Of a stretch of 64,000 bases of DNA, positions 22,640 to 34,795 are shown piece by piece. This DNA comes from Auxenochlorella pyrenoidosa (taxonomy: Eukaryota; Chlorophyta; Trebouxiophyceae; Chlorellales; Chlorellaceae). Where the stretch lies: positions 2,049,360-2,113,359 of the forward strand of contig KQ482042.1 of assembly GCA_001430745.1 (NCBI GenBank), given 5' to 3'. A program made the translations under genes and the position numbers. The notes beneath the pieces were generated by a model, which worked only from the letters and a program-made list of their open reading frames with translations, did no database searches and was not told the origin of the DNA. Position 1 is the first letter of the stretch. Every line of letters starts with the position of its first letter.

Positions 22640-24740
22640 TCACTCGGTGAGGACGAGCGAGTGCCACCAGCCGGCAGCCACGTCCGACACCTTGGCCCCC
22701 GCAGGCACGGCCACCGCCACCGGGGCGCGCGAGCTGGCAAACTTGCCGGTGCCCAGCTGGCCAAAGGCGCCCCAGCCGTAGGCAAAGGCCCTGCCGCTGG
22801 CGGTCAGCAGCAGGGTGTGGCGCGAGCCGGCGGCCACTTTGGTCACGCTCTCGCCTGCCAGGGCGGACGACTCGAGCAGCTTGGGCTGCGCACCAAGGGC
22901 GAGGGGAAGGGCGGGTGGGGGGGAGGGGGAAGGGCGCTGGTGTTGAGCGCCTGGGCTTGCGAATGCCCACGCCCACGCGTGTACTCACAGCCAGAAGCTG
23001 GTGCAAGCAGATGAGGAAAGAGGCAAAGCAGGACTGCTGCAGCAGCGCGCACACAACTGCTGGGCAGCAGGTGCACAGCCGCGGCTGGGTTGTCGCAAGC
23101 CATGCCACCAGTTGTCCGGCCTGCATGCCCCCGCCCCCACCTGCAGCGCCGTCTCATCGCCGCCGTCGCCCAGCTGTCCGTCGGTGTTGAGGCCCCAGGC
23201 GTAGACGTCGCCGGTGTCGGTGGCCACCACCGTGTGGCCCATGCCGCCCGCCACGGAGGCGCACTTGAGCGGGCCCAGCGCGGCCACGACGGTGGGGGTG
23301 GGCACGCTGGGCACGCTGCGCCCCGTGCCGCACTGCCCGTGCAGGCCCCACCCCCAGGCCAGGCACTGGCCCTGCGAGTTGACAGCCAGCNNNNNNNNNN
23401 NNNNNNNNNNNNNNNNNNNNNNNNNNNNNNNNNNNNNNNNNNNNNNNNNNNNNNNNNNNNNNNNNNNNNNNNNNNNNNNNNNNNNNNNNNNNNNNNNNNN
23501 NNNNNNNNNNNNNNNNNNNNNNNNNNNNNNNNNNNNNNNNNNNNNNNNNNNNNNNNNNNNNNNNNNNNNNNNNNNNNNNNNNNNNNNNNNNNNNNNNNNN
23601 NNNNNNNNNNNNNNNNNNNNNNNNNNNNNNNNNNNNNNNNNNNNNNNNNNNNNNNNNNNNNNNNNNNNNNNNNNNNNNNNNNNNNNNNNNNNNNNNNNNN
23701 NNNNNNNNNNNNNNNNNNNNNNNNNNNNNNNNNNNNNNNNNNNNNNNNNNNNNNNNNNNNNNNNNNNNNNNNNNNNNNNNNNNNNNNNNNNNNNNNNNNN
23801 NNNNNNNGCGGTGACGGGCTGCAGCGGGCCCGCGTCGCGGGCGCCGCTGCCGGGGCCGGCAACCACCACGGGGGCGGCGCTGGCGGCGCCGGTGCCGGCG
23901 CCCAGCTGGCCCTCTGCGTTGCTGCCCCAGGCGAACACGTCGCCGCTGGCAGACAGCGCCAGGCTGTGGTGCTCGCCTGCAGGGCCGGGGAAGGTGTTGG
24001 GGAGGGTGGGTGGCACGCTGAAGGCCCACGGCAGGTGGCACCTTGCATGTGCCCCCACGTTACACTCGCAAGACCCATGGCTCAAGACAGGCAGCCCTCC
24101 CAGCGCTTGCCAACGCCACCAAGCTGCTCCGCGCGCACCTGCCGCCACCTGCGTCACCGCCACCTTGAAGGGCACGGGCGACAGGTAGATGCCGGGCGGC
24201 GTGCCCGCGGGGCGCAGTGAGGGCCCAAAAGCCAGCACCTTGCCGCCGTCGGCCAGCACCAGCAGGCCGTGGTCAAAGCCTGCTGCCGCGGCAGCCACGC
24301 CAGTGGCAACCTCGTCCAGGGTGGCGGGGTCAGCGCCGTCCTCGTTGGCGCCCGCCTTGGCCACGATGGTGGCGCTGCGGGAGAGGGTTGCAGTCAAATG
24401 CGCGGAGGCGGTTGCGCGCAGGCGTGAGCGGCGGAAGAGCGCGTTCGCGTCGATCGCATGCTGTTGCTTGATCACCGGAGGCAATCGCTGCAGGATTCCG
24501 ATTGGAGCATCGTCGCCAAGGTGAGCCCAGCCGCTGGATCACTCACGAGTTCACGCCCCAGCTGAACACACGGTCGCCCGCAGCGGCCAGAGCGAAACCC
24601 CATCCTCCCTGGGCGGGACGGGCCAGCGCCAGGGATGTAGACACGGGCACAGGTGTGGCGGAGGCCAGCTGATGGCTGTTCGCAGGCTCTGCACCCTGCA
24701 GGTGCTCGTTGGCCAGGAATCCACACTGCAGCAGCGGCAT
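22640..24740 (-). CDS. RCC1-repeat (beta-propeller) protein, interrupted by an assembly gap
   Basis: Exons seen: 24740-24547, 24374-24139, 23976 into the gap, from the gap to 23141, and 22885-22640. The known parts join in phase. RCC1 repeats are clear from repeated blocks such as ALSASGDVFAWGSNAEGQLG, CLAWGWGLHGQCGTG, DVYAWGLNTDGQLG and AFAYGWGAFGQLGTG, each with G-xx-G-x-LG spacing. The start MPLLQCGFLANEHL has no clear targeting signal. RCC1 propellers serve as Ran exchange factors, UV-B receptors (UVR8) or general scaffolds. With part of the chain missing I cannot place this one; the UVR8 GWRHT motif is not seen in the visible part. At least one or two repeats must lie in the gap. Confidence 0.85.
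23391..23807. other. Assembly gap of 417 N inside the RCC1-repeat gene
   Basis: Unbroken run of N. Coding frame is open on both sides, so coding sequence is lost here. Confidence 1.
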
Positions 24741-25139
24741 GGTGATCGGTGGCGAAAGGCAGGGTGACGGGCCGGTGCCTGGCTTTCAGCTGCATGGGGG
24801 GAGCGCACCGTACTGCCGAGCACACTGCACCAAAAGGGCAGGCTGGCCAAGATCAGGGTGGTTGGGGAACCTGTTGACTGCACCGGCAGTATCTTGGATG
24901 CTGCCTGCTGCCCAGGCGCAGAAGCCATGATTGTAATGAAGCACAGCCAACTATCCTGTGCAAAAGCGGTGTGCATCCCGGACCCAGCACTTTGTCTCGC
25001 GCCCTGCTCAAGCAGGCCCTGTTGAGCAGGGCCCTCCACTGGCCAGAGGCTGGCGGCAGCCTGTCGGCAGCAGCATTACACTGCTGGAAGGGAGGCATCT
25101 TGATAGGGTGTGATGGCCCGTAAAAGCCGAGTTGCCGCC
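24741..25139. other. Intergenic between RPN8 (3' end) and the RCC1-repeat gene (promoter)
   Basis: Both genes are on the minus strand. Apart from a TGTAA signal close to the RPN8 stop, nothing distinct is seen. Confidence 0.6.
25076..25080 (-). terminator. Putative TGTAA polyadenylation signal of RPN8
   Basis: TTACA on the + strand, 60 nt past the RPN8 stop codon on the gene strand. Confidence 0.6.
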
Positions 25140-28093
25140 TCACTTCTTCCCATCCTCGCCCTTGCTCCCATCACCAGCGCCACTTCCCTCTGCCGCCGCT
25201 GCCGCCTGGCCCTCTGCCGCCTTGCCTGCCTTCCCCTTCTCCTTGTCCTTGCCGCTGTCCTTTGCCGCCTCCTCCTTGGCTTGCTGCAGGATGGGCACAG
25301 GCCGGGGGTGGGGCTGGGGTTAGGCGCGCCTGGGTCAGGCATGAGCATGAGCATCACTCAGCCTGAAGCACACCTGCCCTGCATAACCGCCGTGCTGGGG
25401 AGCAAGGACGGCCCCCGAGTGTGAGTTGCGCTTGCAGACGTAAAAACTTGTCCTCAGGCTGATCGTACTCGAGGGCCCCACCCCCCCCTTGTGTCTTGCT
25501 CAGCACAGTCTCCCCAGCCAACCAGCGCTTTTGCGGCCACGAGCAGGCGAGGCAACCCAGGCAGGCCACGGCTCACCCGCTCGCGCTCGTAGAAGGCGCG
25601 CTGCCCCTTGTTGTCGATGAGGTCGTGCAGCGCCAGCACGGAGCGGATGAGGGAGGACAGGTACAGCACCGCCATCATGTCGTTCGACTCCACCTGCCGC
25701 GCCCGGGGGGCAGGGGGGGGGGGGCAGCACAGACAGCGGGCACAGGTCAACCAGGCCTGCAGGCAGCCAGCCCGCAACGCCAGTGGAGCGGCCAAAGCAT
25801 GCCTCGTAACAGCCTTGCGCTGGGCACTGCAACGGCCTGAGCCTCGCCTCACCGCAAACGATTGGCTGAGCTCCGCCACGTTCAGGTTGGGCAGCAGGTT
25901 GAAGATGTCCTGCACGGGGAGCAGGCAGAGGCCGGGCGGTGATGGGAACCGGGGCTCGCTGCGCTGGGCCTGCGGCGCCACCGGCTGTTGCCTGTGCACG
26001 CTCCTGCTCCTGTCCATGCCGGTGCCACTGCCGGTGCTTTGCCCTGCTGCCAGGCACCACAGGTGGGGCCCCCGGCATTACCTGCAGGTTGCGCATGATG
26101 TCGTGGTTGACCGGCAGCCGCCCATCCACCACCGCCTGCGGGGACGCAAGCGGGGATGCTCGCAGCAGGGTCAGCTCTCAGCAGCCACCATGTCATTGCC
26201 AGAGACTCGGGAGCTTAGCTGTCACGAGCCATGTGCTCGGTAGCGGCACCGTGCAACCTGCAAGTTACGTAGGTGCTGGGTCCAGCAGCCAAATGACAGC
26301 CATGCATGCGCTGCAGCGGCCCAAGCCTGATCGCAGCGCACGATCCTCGCCCAAGCCCAGGCCCCAGCACGCGGCGCCCCACCTGCAGGTACTCCCGGAT
26401 CTCCAGCAGCCGCGAGCGCAGGCCGCGCAGGCCCGTTACCATGGCCCCCACCTGAGGCACGGGGCACGCAGGGAGAGGGACCATGAGAGATGCGGCAACG
26501 CGCCCGGGCTTGGTTGTTCAAGCAGCCGCAAGGATGCCAGCAGAGCCAGCAACCAGCACGCAGGCTGAGCAGCGGCTGGCCCCCCAGAACCCAGGAGCGA
26601 ACCCAAGCACAGGCTGCAGCCCATGGCCCAGGCTGGCCCCCCACCAAAAAACAGAAAAGCCGACGCAGGCCCCCCCCCAGCCCCGGGCGCCCACCTCTGA
26701 GGAGAGCGTGGAGATGGAGGCGTCCTTGACGTCGCGCAGCAGGTGCTCCACCCCAATCTCCTCGGCCTCGGTGGCCCCCACCTCGGTGGGCAGGTTGACA
26801 AACACCTTCTTGCTCTTCTCGGTGCCGTCCTCCCGCACCTCGTCGCGCGCCAGGTACGCGTGCACCGGCAGGCCCATGTCCTTGGGCTGCGGGGCGCGGG
26901 CGGGCAAGGGGGCGGGGGGCTGGCGTGTCGCGCCTCCCGCTTGTCCGTTCACCCCGGGATCAGGCGCTCACGTGGCACCAGCCACGCCGGGCCAGGCGGC
27001 CAGGGGCAGCAGATTCTTGCATGGTGCGAGCCGCGCTATGCGGCCCTGCATGGGTGCCCAGTGCGGTTGTCCTTGCATGGCAGCCAGACGCCGGCCAGCG
27101 GCTGCTGCACGCGGCCCAGGCGCCTGCGCTCACCTGCACCTCGCAGATGATGAGCAGCGGGTTGTCGCAGTAGCGGGCGATGAGCTGGTGGATGTCGATG
27201 TCGGCCTCGCGCAGGCGCGGACCCGTGTGGTACCACCCGATGACGCGCTCACGGGCTGCACCAGGGGCGGGGCGGGGGGGGGGGGGGGGGCGCCCAAGCA
27301 TGGGGCTCGCAGCAGAAAGGCATGTGCAGGGCGTCCACGGATGCACTGGGGTGGTGCTGCAGGACGAGCCGGGGCGGCGGAGGCACGGCCAGGGCAGCAG
27401 GCGCGTAGGGCTCACCGTTGACCTTCTTGAACATGCGGAACATGTTCTCCAGGTACGAGTGGTCCAGGAACCAGATGGAGGGGTCCTTGTCGTCCTCCTC
27501 AAAGGGCACTGCAGGAGTGGTAGGGAGAAAGCCGGGCGGAGCAGCACGTGAGGCAAAGGCCAGGGAGCGAGGCCGGGGATAGCAGGCAGGACCGGCACGC
27601 GCTGATGCCAAGGGCCCATAGCAGCGGGGGCCCATAGCAGTGGGCAGGGCACAAGGACTGCAGCTAGGATTGCCACAATTCCCCCGCACATCGACTGTTT
27701 GCAAGGAGCAGGCTGTGGCCGAGCATCGATCGACGCTGGCAGTGCTGTGCTTGCGCATGCAGCCTGCAGCTTGCTGCTCTGCCCAGTCGCGGGGCACTTG
27801 AGCATGCCACATTGTCGTCCCCCAATATTCACACACATGCCAGCAGCCCACAAGCAGCAGGGTAGCCCAAAAACACCAGCACATTAGGCCAGCAGCGCAC
27901 CCGCAAACGAGTTGGTGGCGTCGATCCGCCCCTTGTAGCTCTCGCCCAGGATGACGCCCACCACACGCTTCTTGGTGTCCTTGGCCACCCGGTTGTAGTG
28001 GTCCACCACCGAGAGCAGCACCAGAGGGTGCACCACTACCTGCTCCACGGCACGGCCCTTGGCAGCCGCTGCCACTGCCGTCGCGCCCTCCAT
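25140..28093 (-). CDS. RPN8: 26S proteasome regulatory lid subunit RPN8 (PSMD7)
   Basis: RPN8 is the non-catalytic MPN partner of the deubiquitinase RPN11 in the proteasome lid. Nine exons: 28093-27901, 27508-27416, 27255-27134, 26886-26695, 26451-26383, 26135-26082, 25909-25853, 25693-25577, 25283-25140; 346 aa. MPN domain: [26 protein letters not shown], then WYHTGPRL and [10 protein letters not shown]. The zinc-binding JAMM histidines are lacking, as expected for RPN8. The C-terminal helical part ([17 protein letters not shown] [18 protein letters not shown]) packs with RPN11 in known structures. The tail is a Lys/Ala/Glu-rich disordered stretch like that of PSMD7. The intron before exon 3 has a 17-base poly-C tract (27274-27290). 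It is head to head with the gene at 28440. Confidence 0.95.
27274..27290. repeat. 17-base G run (poly-C on the RPN8 strand) before a 3' splice site
   Basis: Lies about 20 nt before the acceptor of RPN8 exon 3 (27255). Confidence 0.85.
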
Positions 28094-28439
28094 GGCTGCT
28101 GGCGCCGCCCAAGCGGCCGCTCGAATCGATCTGAAGGCAGCGAGCTAGAGCGAGCTCCTCTTCGCGCTGGGCCACTGACTGATCAACTTTGGGCGCAGGA
28201 TCGAGGGGCCTGGGGACTTGCAGGTCGATGCCGTGATCGCCGCTGGATGTGAGCACCGCTGAAGCGGCGCCAGGGGGCCAAGGGAGCAGGGCAGCCCTCT
28301 CGTGCTGCGCTCTACGCCAGCATGGACGCCAGACTTCTCCGGGCGCTATCGAGCTTGCCTTGGCCTTCTCGAGCAGCGGTGAATTCGCCAGATTTGCAGA
28401 GGGGCACGGGTCGGCCACTGCCGGGCGCCTTCTCTCAGA
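28094..28439. promoter_or_regulatory. Divergent promoter between RPN8 (-) and the mitochondrial-type gene (+)
   Basis: 346 bp between start codons. A CTCGAATCGATCTGAAGG-like stretch and AGCTAGAGCGAGCTC near 28140 are the only palindromic patches noticed. Promoter role inferred from position. Confidence 0.5.
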
Positions 28440-30637
28440 ATGTCGCTGCTGGCGCACATCGGGCGCACTGGGGCCAAGCGCCTGGTGAGTATGATCCCGA
28501 TGGCGGTCTCTCATGCCCAGGGTTCGTGCAGCAGGGCCTCTCGGGCTGACCACGCCTCCCAAACCTCGCTGCCGCCCCCACGCAGGCTCCTGCCAGCGCC
28601 CGGGTGCTTGCACAGACCGAGCAGTTCAGGCAGTTCGCCGCTGCTCCCGCACAGCCCGCCCAGGGTGAGTGCGCAGGCGTGCAGGCGGTGGCGCGGGCAG
28701 CAACACATAACACCAGTTTGGCTGGCTCGCCTGTGCCTGCCTGCATGCCTGGGCTCCTGCACGGGCCAGCAGGGAAGCTCCTCAGCATAGTCGTGGCCTG
28801 GCTGGGGCACCAGCTGGCATGGAGCACACATGATGAAACAAAATGATGATGGACGCACACTGACTGCGCCGGCGCCCTGCCTGCCCTCACTGCTGCCACG
28901 TCTGCTGCGCCCGACTTTGTTCAACGCGCGCACCTGCAGATGAAGACCTGGTGCTGGCGTCCTTCCGGGAGTCACAGCAGCAATACCAGCAGCTCATGAA
29001 GGGCCTGGAGGTGAGGGCGACCCTAGATCCTGCAGATGCTCTGAAGGGCCAGCTTGGTTAGGCAGCACACTTGTTTGGGTACGGTAGGAGAGGAAAGTGT
29101 CCAGCCGCAGCACGCTGACACATGGTGTTCGTGCCCTCGCCTTCCTCCCCCTGCCTGCCACAGAACATCAAGCTGCCGCTGACGGGCGACGACGCCGCCA
29201 TCAAGAAGTACGCGGCCGAGGTGGAGGCCCTCAAAAAGCAGATTGGCATGCCGGACGTGGAGGACGTGAGCGTCGCCGCATGGCGGGGAGAGGGGACCGC
29301 GGGGTTTGGGGTTGGCCGCCCGCTCAGCTGCTGTCTGGCTGGGCTTGTTCCTTGGTGCAACTGCTCTGCCATTCCGTCTCGCCCATCCGTGTCCACGCTG
29401 CACTGGTGGGCTACAGGCTGGCCCATTCCTTGGCCCCCACGCTGCCCCCCGCCCCCTGCCTGCCCCCGCGCCAGGTCATCGCCGCCGAGCTGGACTACAA
29501 GCTGGCCTGCTCCGGCTACGATGTGCGCGCCTTCGTCACCGAGGCGCTGGAGAGCATGAACCTGGGGGCGGGGCTGGCGGCCGCCAAGGCGGAGCTCATG
29601 GCGGCGCTGGACGAGGCGGAGAAGGCCAGCGGCGGCAGCCTCAGCGGCGACAGCGACAAGGGGTGGCAGGTGGGTCGGGGAGGGCGTAGGGGCGTGCTCC
29701 CAGGCGGCAGCTGGCGGGAGGAATGGTCTCCCAGCTGTGGCATGTCGACTCGCGTGGCGCAGCTGCTGGCGGGCCAGGCTTTGCTGAACACGGCGTGCAG
29801 CACGATGCTGGGTTCCGATCAAACAGGAGGGTGCTTGGCTGGGACGAGGGCCGGCAGGCCCACGCCCTGCCGGCCACCTTTTCTCCAAGCTGCGGCAGGT
29901 GGGCGTGCTGCGCATGCTGAGCTCGCTGCCCTCCCTCCCCTCTCCCAGGTACTGACCAGCAAGCTGGGCGAGATTGAGAGGAAGTACGGGCTGCAGGACA
30001 AGGCCAAGGTGTGCCCCCCACCCTTACCCCACCCGCCCGGCTCTATAGCAGCACGCTGCAGCTGTCACCCCTTGGGCTGAAGACTGCTTCCCAACCGCCT
30101 GCCGCGGCAAAACCAGCCGCCGATGCCAGTTCTGGGCCGCTGAACACACGCTCACCCCGCCCTGCTCGTTTCCTTTGTGAGCCAGATCTCTGAACTCGGT
30201 GCTGCCTGAACCCCCCCACACCCACACCCACTCCTCAGGTGCGGGACGAGGCCATCTTTGAGATGTACAAGCAGCACATCACGCAGCTGCGCACCCAGGT
30301 GGGGCCCCTGCGTTCGGGCTGGCGGGCGGGCCGACAAGCAGCGTGGGGACTGCTGCAGTGCTGGTTGTGCGCTGCTGTGCAGGCTCAGCGCTGCTGCCAC
30401 CGCGGCCCCCCTGTTGCCGCTGGTGCTTCGTGACCCCATCCCAACCTGAGCAAGCCTGAGTCCCAGCCTGCACCGGGTTTCCACATGTGCTATGCCCCTC
30501 AACCTCAACCCCACCCCTCCCCACCCCACCCCACACCCCCCCAGGTGATGGAGGACATGAACAAGGCGCGCGCCTCTGCCGACGACCTCGCCGACGTCCA
30601 GCCCGACCTCGCCGGCCTCAAGCCCAAGCTGGTGTGA
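28440..30637 (+). CDS. Probable mitochondrial protein, tentatively an algal ATP synthase-associated (ASA-like) subunit
   Basis: Eight exons: 28440-28484, 28586-28664, 28940-29010, 29164-29265, 29475-29669, 29949-30008, 30239-30298, 30545-30637; 234 aa, all phases consistent. The N-terminus ([20 protein letters not shown], then RVLAQTEQF) is Arg/Ala/Ser-rich without acids, like a mitochondrial presequence. The mature part is helical and charged: [57 protein letters not shown]. From memory the segment around [16 protein letters not shown] resembles a part of the ASA4-type peripheral stalk subunit of chlorophyte ATP synthase, and the overall helical build also suits subunit d. I am confident of the gene but not of the function. 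Confidence 0.8.
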
Positions 30638-31289
30638 GGACGGGACAGCCTGCGGCACAGCTGCCGCAGCTGCCAGCAGCACCGCTGCGCCGGCAGCAGC
30701 GTGTTGAGGGGGGCACGTCTAACCTGCTCTAAATAGCGCCAGGCCAGGCCAGGCCCTACCCAGCCAGCGCGCGGTCTTACAGCGTTGCGCTGCATCGCGA
30801 CTGCCGGCGCGGCACACCGGCAGTAGCAGCAGAGCAGCAAGCTTGCGGCTTGTGGCCTGCTGCGCTGCCGGCGGGGCCCCTTTGGGTGTCTGGGGCAGCA
30901 CACAATGATTGCAACACCTCCAAGAGCAGAACCATCAGCCTCATGTGCGGGCGGGAGCAGCGTCTGGCAGCAGCAGGAGGCTCAGGGTGCCAGGAGCTGC
31001 CCATGGCAAGCCTGAGGCGAACCAGCAGCATGCGGTGACACCCCTTCCTTCCCGCTTCTCAGTTCCTATGCCGTGTCTTCGCTCTCCCGTCTGTCCCTGT
31101 TGAATTGTCAACAATGTCATCACGAGCACATGCTGTGTCACACTACAGGCACTACATGAGGCGAATGTGGCCAAGGGGGTTGAGCTGTACACGGTGCCTG
31201 GTGGCACTCCAACACCCTCAGCCTGGGCGCTAAGCCACGCACACACTTGCACACCCATGCAGGGTTGCCATGCAAAGGTGTTCCCGCCA
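30638..31289. other. Convergent 3' region (gene at 28440 and F-box-like gene)
   Basis: No supported exon; contains both 3' UTRs. Confidence 0.6.
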
Positions 31290-34042
31290 TCACTGCCTGC
31301 TGTCGGCCTCGACGTTGCCACCGCTGCCGCCCGCCTGCCCCGCTTCCCCTGCTGCCTGGCCACCAGACCCTCCAGCATCAGCCGCATCTGCGCCCTCCTG
31401 GCTCGCGCCGTGTGCGCCCTCCTCTTCCGGCACCGGCGGCAGCAGCTGGCGGAAGATGTGCCCAATCACGCCGGCGATGCGCAGCCCATTGCGCAGGCCG
31501 GCAGGGTGCGGCTCTGGCGGGGAGGACAGCCCCTGGTACTGCAGGCCGGGGGGGGGGGCACAGATCAGTCTGGGCAAACGGTGCGAGGATGAGCCAGAGA
31601 GTTTATGCAGACCGAGCGGTCTCCTCTGCTACAGTGGCTGTGAGCGCCCACCTGGGCACGCCAGTCCACGCTGTCCCCGCCGGGCCCCCCCATCAGCTGC
31701 TGCCAGTCCAGAAAGGGCGCCGCCCGCAGGCACTTGCCCCGCCAGTAGTGGGGGTGCGCCGCGGCGCAGTCGCGCAGCTGGCGGCAGCAGCACGCCAGGC
31801 TGTCCCAGGCCTGCAGGCTGTCCGCCTCATCCAGGCTGCCCACCACCCGGGCCAGCAGTGCACTGGGGAGAGCCAGCAACATGCTGCCGGGCTGCTCTGC
31901 CCAGGATGGCAGGCTGGGTGGTGGCACCGGCCTCGGCGGGGCGGCCCCCAGCGTCGGCTGTTCCAGCCACACGACGCCTCGGGGAGCCTCCCAGTCGCGG
32001 CCACGCCAGCAGGCCAGCACATCGGCGCCGTAGGGCAGGGTGGAAGCATCCGGGCAGCCGCTGCGGATGAGGTGCCTGCATGGCAGTGGGGGAGAGCATG
32101 CCACAAGCTGAGCTTATGCCGGCTGTGCACGCGAGCTCGCGGGCGCACAGAGGGCAGTTAGGCAGGCTCGAAAGGTAGCAAGGAGCCTTGCCCGGCCAGG
32201 ATGCGGCCTTTGTTGTAAAACAACAGCAAGAGGCACCACGGCGTCTCTGCCGGCTGCCCCCCCACCTGCGCACGTCCTCCATGAAGATGCCCAGAGGCAC
32301 GCCCACGCGATCCATGGCCGACCCAAGCACGTCTGCGGGGCAGCACAATCAGGAGTGTTCAGCATTCGATGCAGGGGTACCAGAGCAGGGCAGGGCAGCG
32401 CACTGTGCAGGCCCAGTGAAGCCGCCTGCTCCGTAAACGGGTAGGGGCCTGCCCCTCTCCTGCGCACCCCGGCATGCCGCGTGCAGCAGGAGCGCGGCGC
32501 CGTCGGAACGCTGCACCTCCTTGCCATGCGGCGGCCAGCCTGCCACCTGCAGCCATGTCCAGCTGCCCATGCCCACTTGGATCTGCGGAGGTAGCTTGGG
32601 CTCCGCAGCTTCAGGTGCAAACGCATCAACACTGCACCCAAGTCATGCAGCCCATCAAGCGCCAGACTGCCTGCAGCTGGTGTGCGCCCTCAATGGCTTA
32701 AGGGCCCAATCTACCCTGGAAAGCCGCTGCAAATCCCACCATGTCGCCGCGAAGGAATCCGCTGTTGGTCAGGTGGCAGCGCAGGCCGTAGCCAACATCC
32801 CGGTACCCCCAGTCGCCCCACTCGTTCTCGCCCCCTGCCTCCTCCCAAGACATGTAGTGCGGCCCGCTGCCCTGCTGCGCTTTCAGCCGCGCTGCCGCTG
32901 CTGCCTCCCGTGCTGCAGCAAGGGCCGCTGTGCGCTCCGCTGCTGCATGGCGCAGGTCGCGGCGGGGGTGCTCATGCTCCCACGACAGCCGCCCTGGCCC
33001 CACGAGAGCTGCCGCGTGGGAAAGCCAGCGCTCTGCCGCGGGCAGGGCCTGCACCTCGCTGCCCTCCTCTTCTTCAGGGAACTGCACCACGGGACCGCCG
33101 CACAGGCAGCAGGGGCGGCAGTCGCGGAGGGCCGCTGTTCGCTCGAGGCTCGGTATGTACTGCGAGACAGCAGCAATCCATTGTATGGCTGGCAGCAGGT
33201 GGTCCTGGTGCCCCTGCACATCGGCGCTGCTCCCTGCCTGCTCACCCTCGTGCTGCTGTTGGCTGGCACTGCCCCCCGCCGCCTGCTGCTGCTGGCTGGC
33301 ATTGGCCCCCGCCGCGTGCTGCCCCTGAAGCTGCCCCTCCAGCATTATGAGGCGCGCTGTAGCAGAGAATATTGCGTTGTATGTGCAGAGGTGCGCATCC
33401 AGCAGTGCCTGCATGCAGGCCAGGGGCGGGTGCGGGAGGCTCAGAGCCAGGCGGTGAGTGCTCTCACAAAGCTCCGGATCGGAGCTCCTTTCAACACTCC
33501 TCAAAGATGCATGCGCATCAGAGCTGCGCAGCCGCGCCTTCTTCTCGGGGGAAGCTGAGGTGTCCAGGGGCGAGGGCGTGCTGGACACCAGTGCTTCAAA
33601 CGCCAGCCTGGCCTCGGGGGCCAGCTGTGCCGCCATCCTGCGGGGAGGCGCAGGGCATGCGCTGTCAACATCTCCTGCCTCACAGCACTGCTGTCCGCAG
33701 TCTTCCCTCGATACTGGCAGGCAGGCATGCCCGCACAGTCGGCCGGCGCTCGCATGCAGGGCACTGCACAGCACCGCACAACTTGGGCGCAGCCACCTGC
33801 CTGGCAAGCTCCTGCAGCTCAGCCAGCGCGTCAGGCGGCAGCATGTCTGCCAAGCTCCTGCCCATTAGATGGCTGTGCACTCGGTCGTGCAAAGCTCTGG
33901 CCGCCTGCTTTGCAGCTGCGGGCATAGGCTCCTCCTGGCAGAATATTGTGACCAGGGAGCGCAGCAGCTCTGGAGCGGCCGCCTCAGCTGGGAGCTCCAG
34001 GCCGGCGCTCGAAGCAGCAGCAGTGCCAGAGCCGCCCTCCAT
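31290..34042 (-). CDS. F-box-like protein with a long unrecognised N-terminal region
   Basis: Model of six exons: 34042-33801, 33637-32740, 32582-32468, 32332-32266, 32075-31652, 31538-31290; about 664 aa. The last four are tightly constrained by phase. The first junction needs a GC donor (AG|gcaggt at 33800) and the second a gtggga donor at 32739, so both are tentative. The exon at 32075-31652 holds an F-box-like helix set (MLLALPSALLARVVGSLDEA, then CCCRQLRDCAAAHPHYWRG), the Skp1-binding fold used in SCF ubiquitin ligases. Before it lie a Gln/Ala-rich stretch, a CxxC pair (CCLCGG) and an acidic/aromatic block (WEEAGGENEWGDWGYRD). The C-terminus is Gly/Glu-rich. No substrate-binding repeats (LRR, kelch) are seen. 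Exon 1 could belong to a separate transcript. Confidence 0.65.
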
Positions 34043-34795
34043 GGCAGCAAAGCCAGGTCAGGCTGCAGTACAGGCGCAGACGAAGGGCTTGGGCTGGGCA
34101 GGAGCCGGCTGCGCCAACCCACGTGCCGCTGCAGCCAAACCACGTGAGCTACTTCCTTCACTGCGAGCTGCTCAACAGTTGCTGGCACCAGAGAACCAGA
34201 CAGGGCGTGTTCACGTGCTCGTGTCCGTTGAAGTCCAAGCCGACAGCAGCAGCACTAGAGGGATTGATTGGGGATGCAGAATGCTGAAGGGAGTCGATAA
34301 GGGCTGGGATATGGGAACAAGGAGCGCACAGCATGCTTGGCACGCCGCCGGCTCGTACAGCCGGTGCTACCCGGTCGGCCTGCAATAGGCCAGGAAGGCC
34401 AGCAGACACGTTGATCAATGCCCTTCCCTCCTAATTCACCACGTCCTGCCAAACACACTTCCAGTCACAGGGATGAGTTGCTGAGCGAGGAGACGAGGCA
34501 TGGAACAAACACATGGCAGGCCCGCGCGAGGCGGGAGCCCAGTGGGCACTCTGCTTACTGCGCTGGCCTCACTCGCCAGGGCCCTTCCAACATGGTGGGC
34601 CACATGCATTTACAGGATTCAAGTGCAAGGTATTCTCGAAAGGCAGGGCAGGGCAGCGTTCAGGTCCCACTGGGGCGGCAGGAGCGGCAGAGGCAGCAAC
34701 AGAAGAGCCAGCAGCAAAGTTTCAGGAGAGCAGGCACGCACGTGGAAAACAAAATCAGGAGCAAGCAGTGTGAAGAGCAGTGCAGAGGGCGAGGG
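34043..34795. other. Intergenic between CBP20 (3' end) and the F-box-like gene (promoter)
   Basis: Both neighbours are on the minus strand. No exon, repeat or clear signal seen. Confidence 0.55.

Noticed and set aside
22985..24484. RCC1 region read as one uninterrupted 499-codon frame
   Set aside because: Introns at 24138-23977 and elsewhere are clear from repeat structure and splice sites; the length is inflated by the N run.
33430..33475. gtgagagc donor-like and gcatgcag acceptor-like pair inside the large F-box-like exon
   Set aside because: Phases of donor and acceptor do not match, and the frame is open without splicing.
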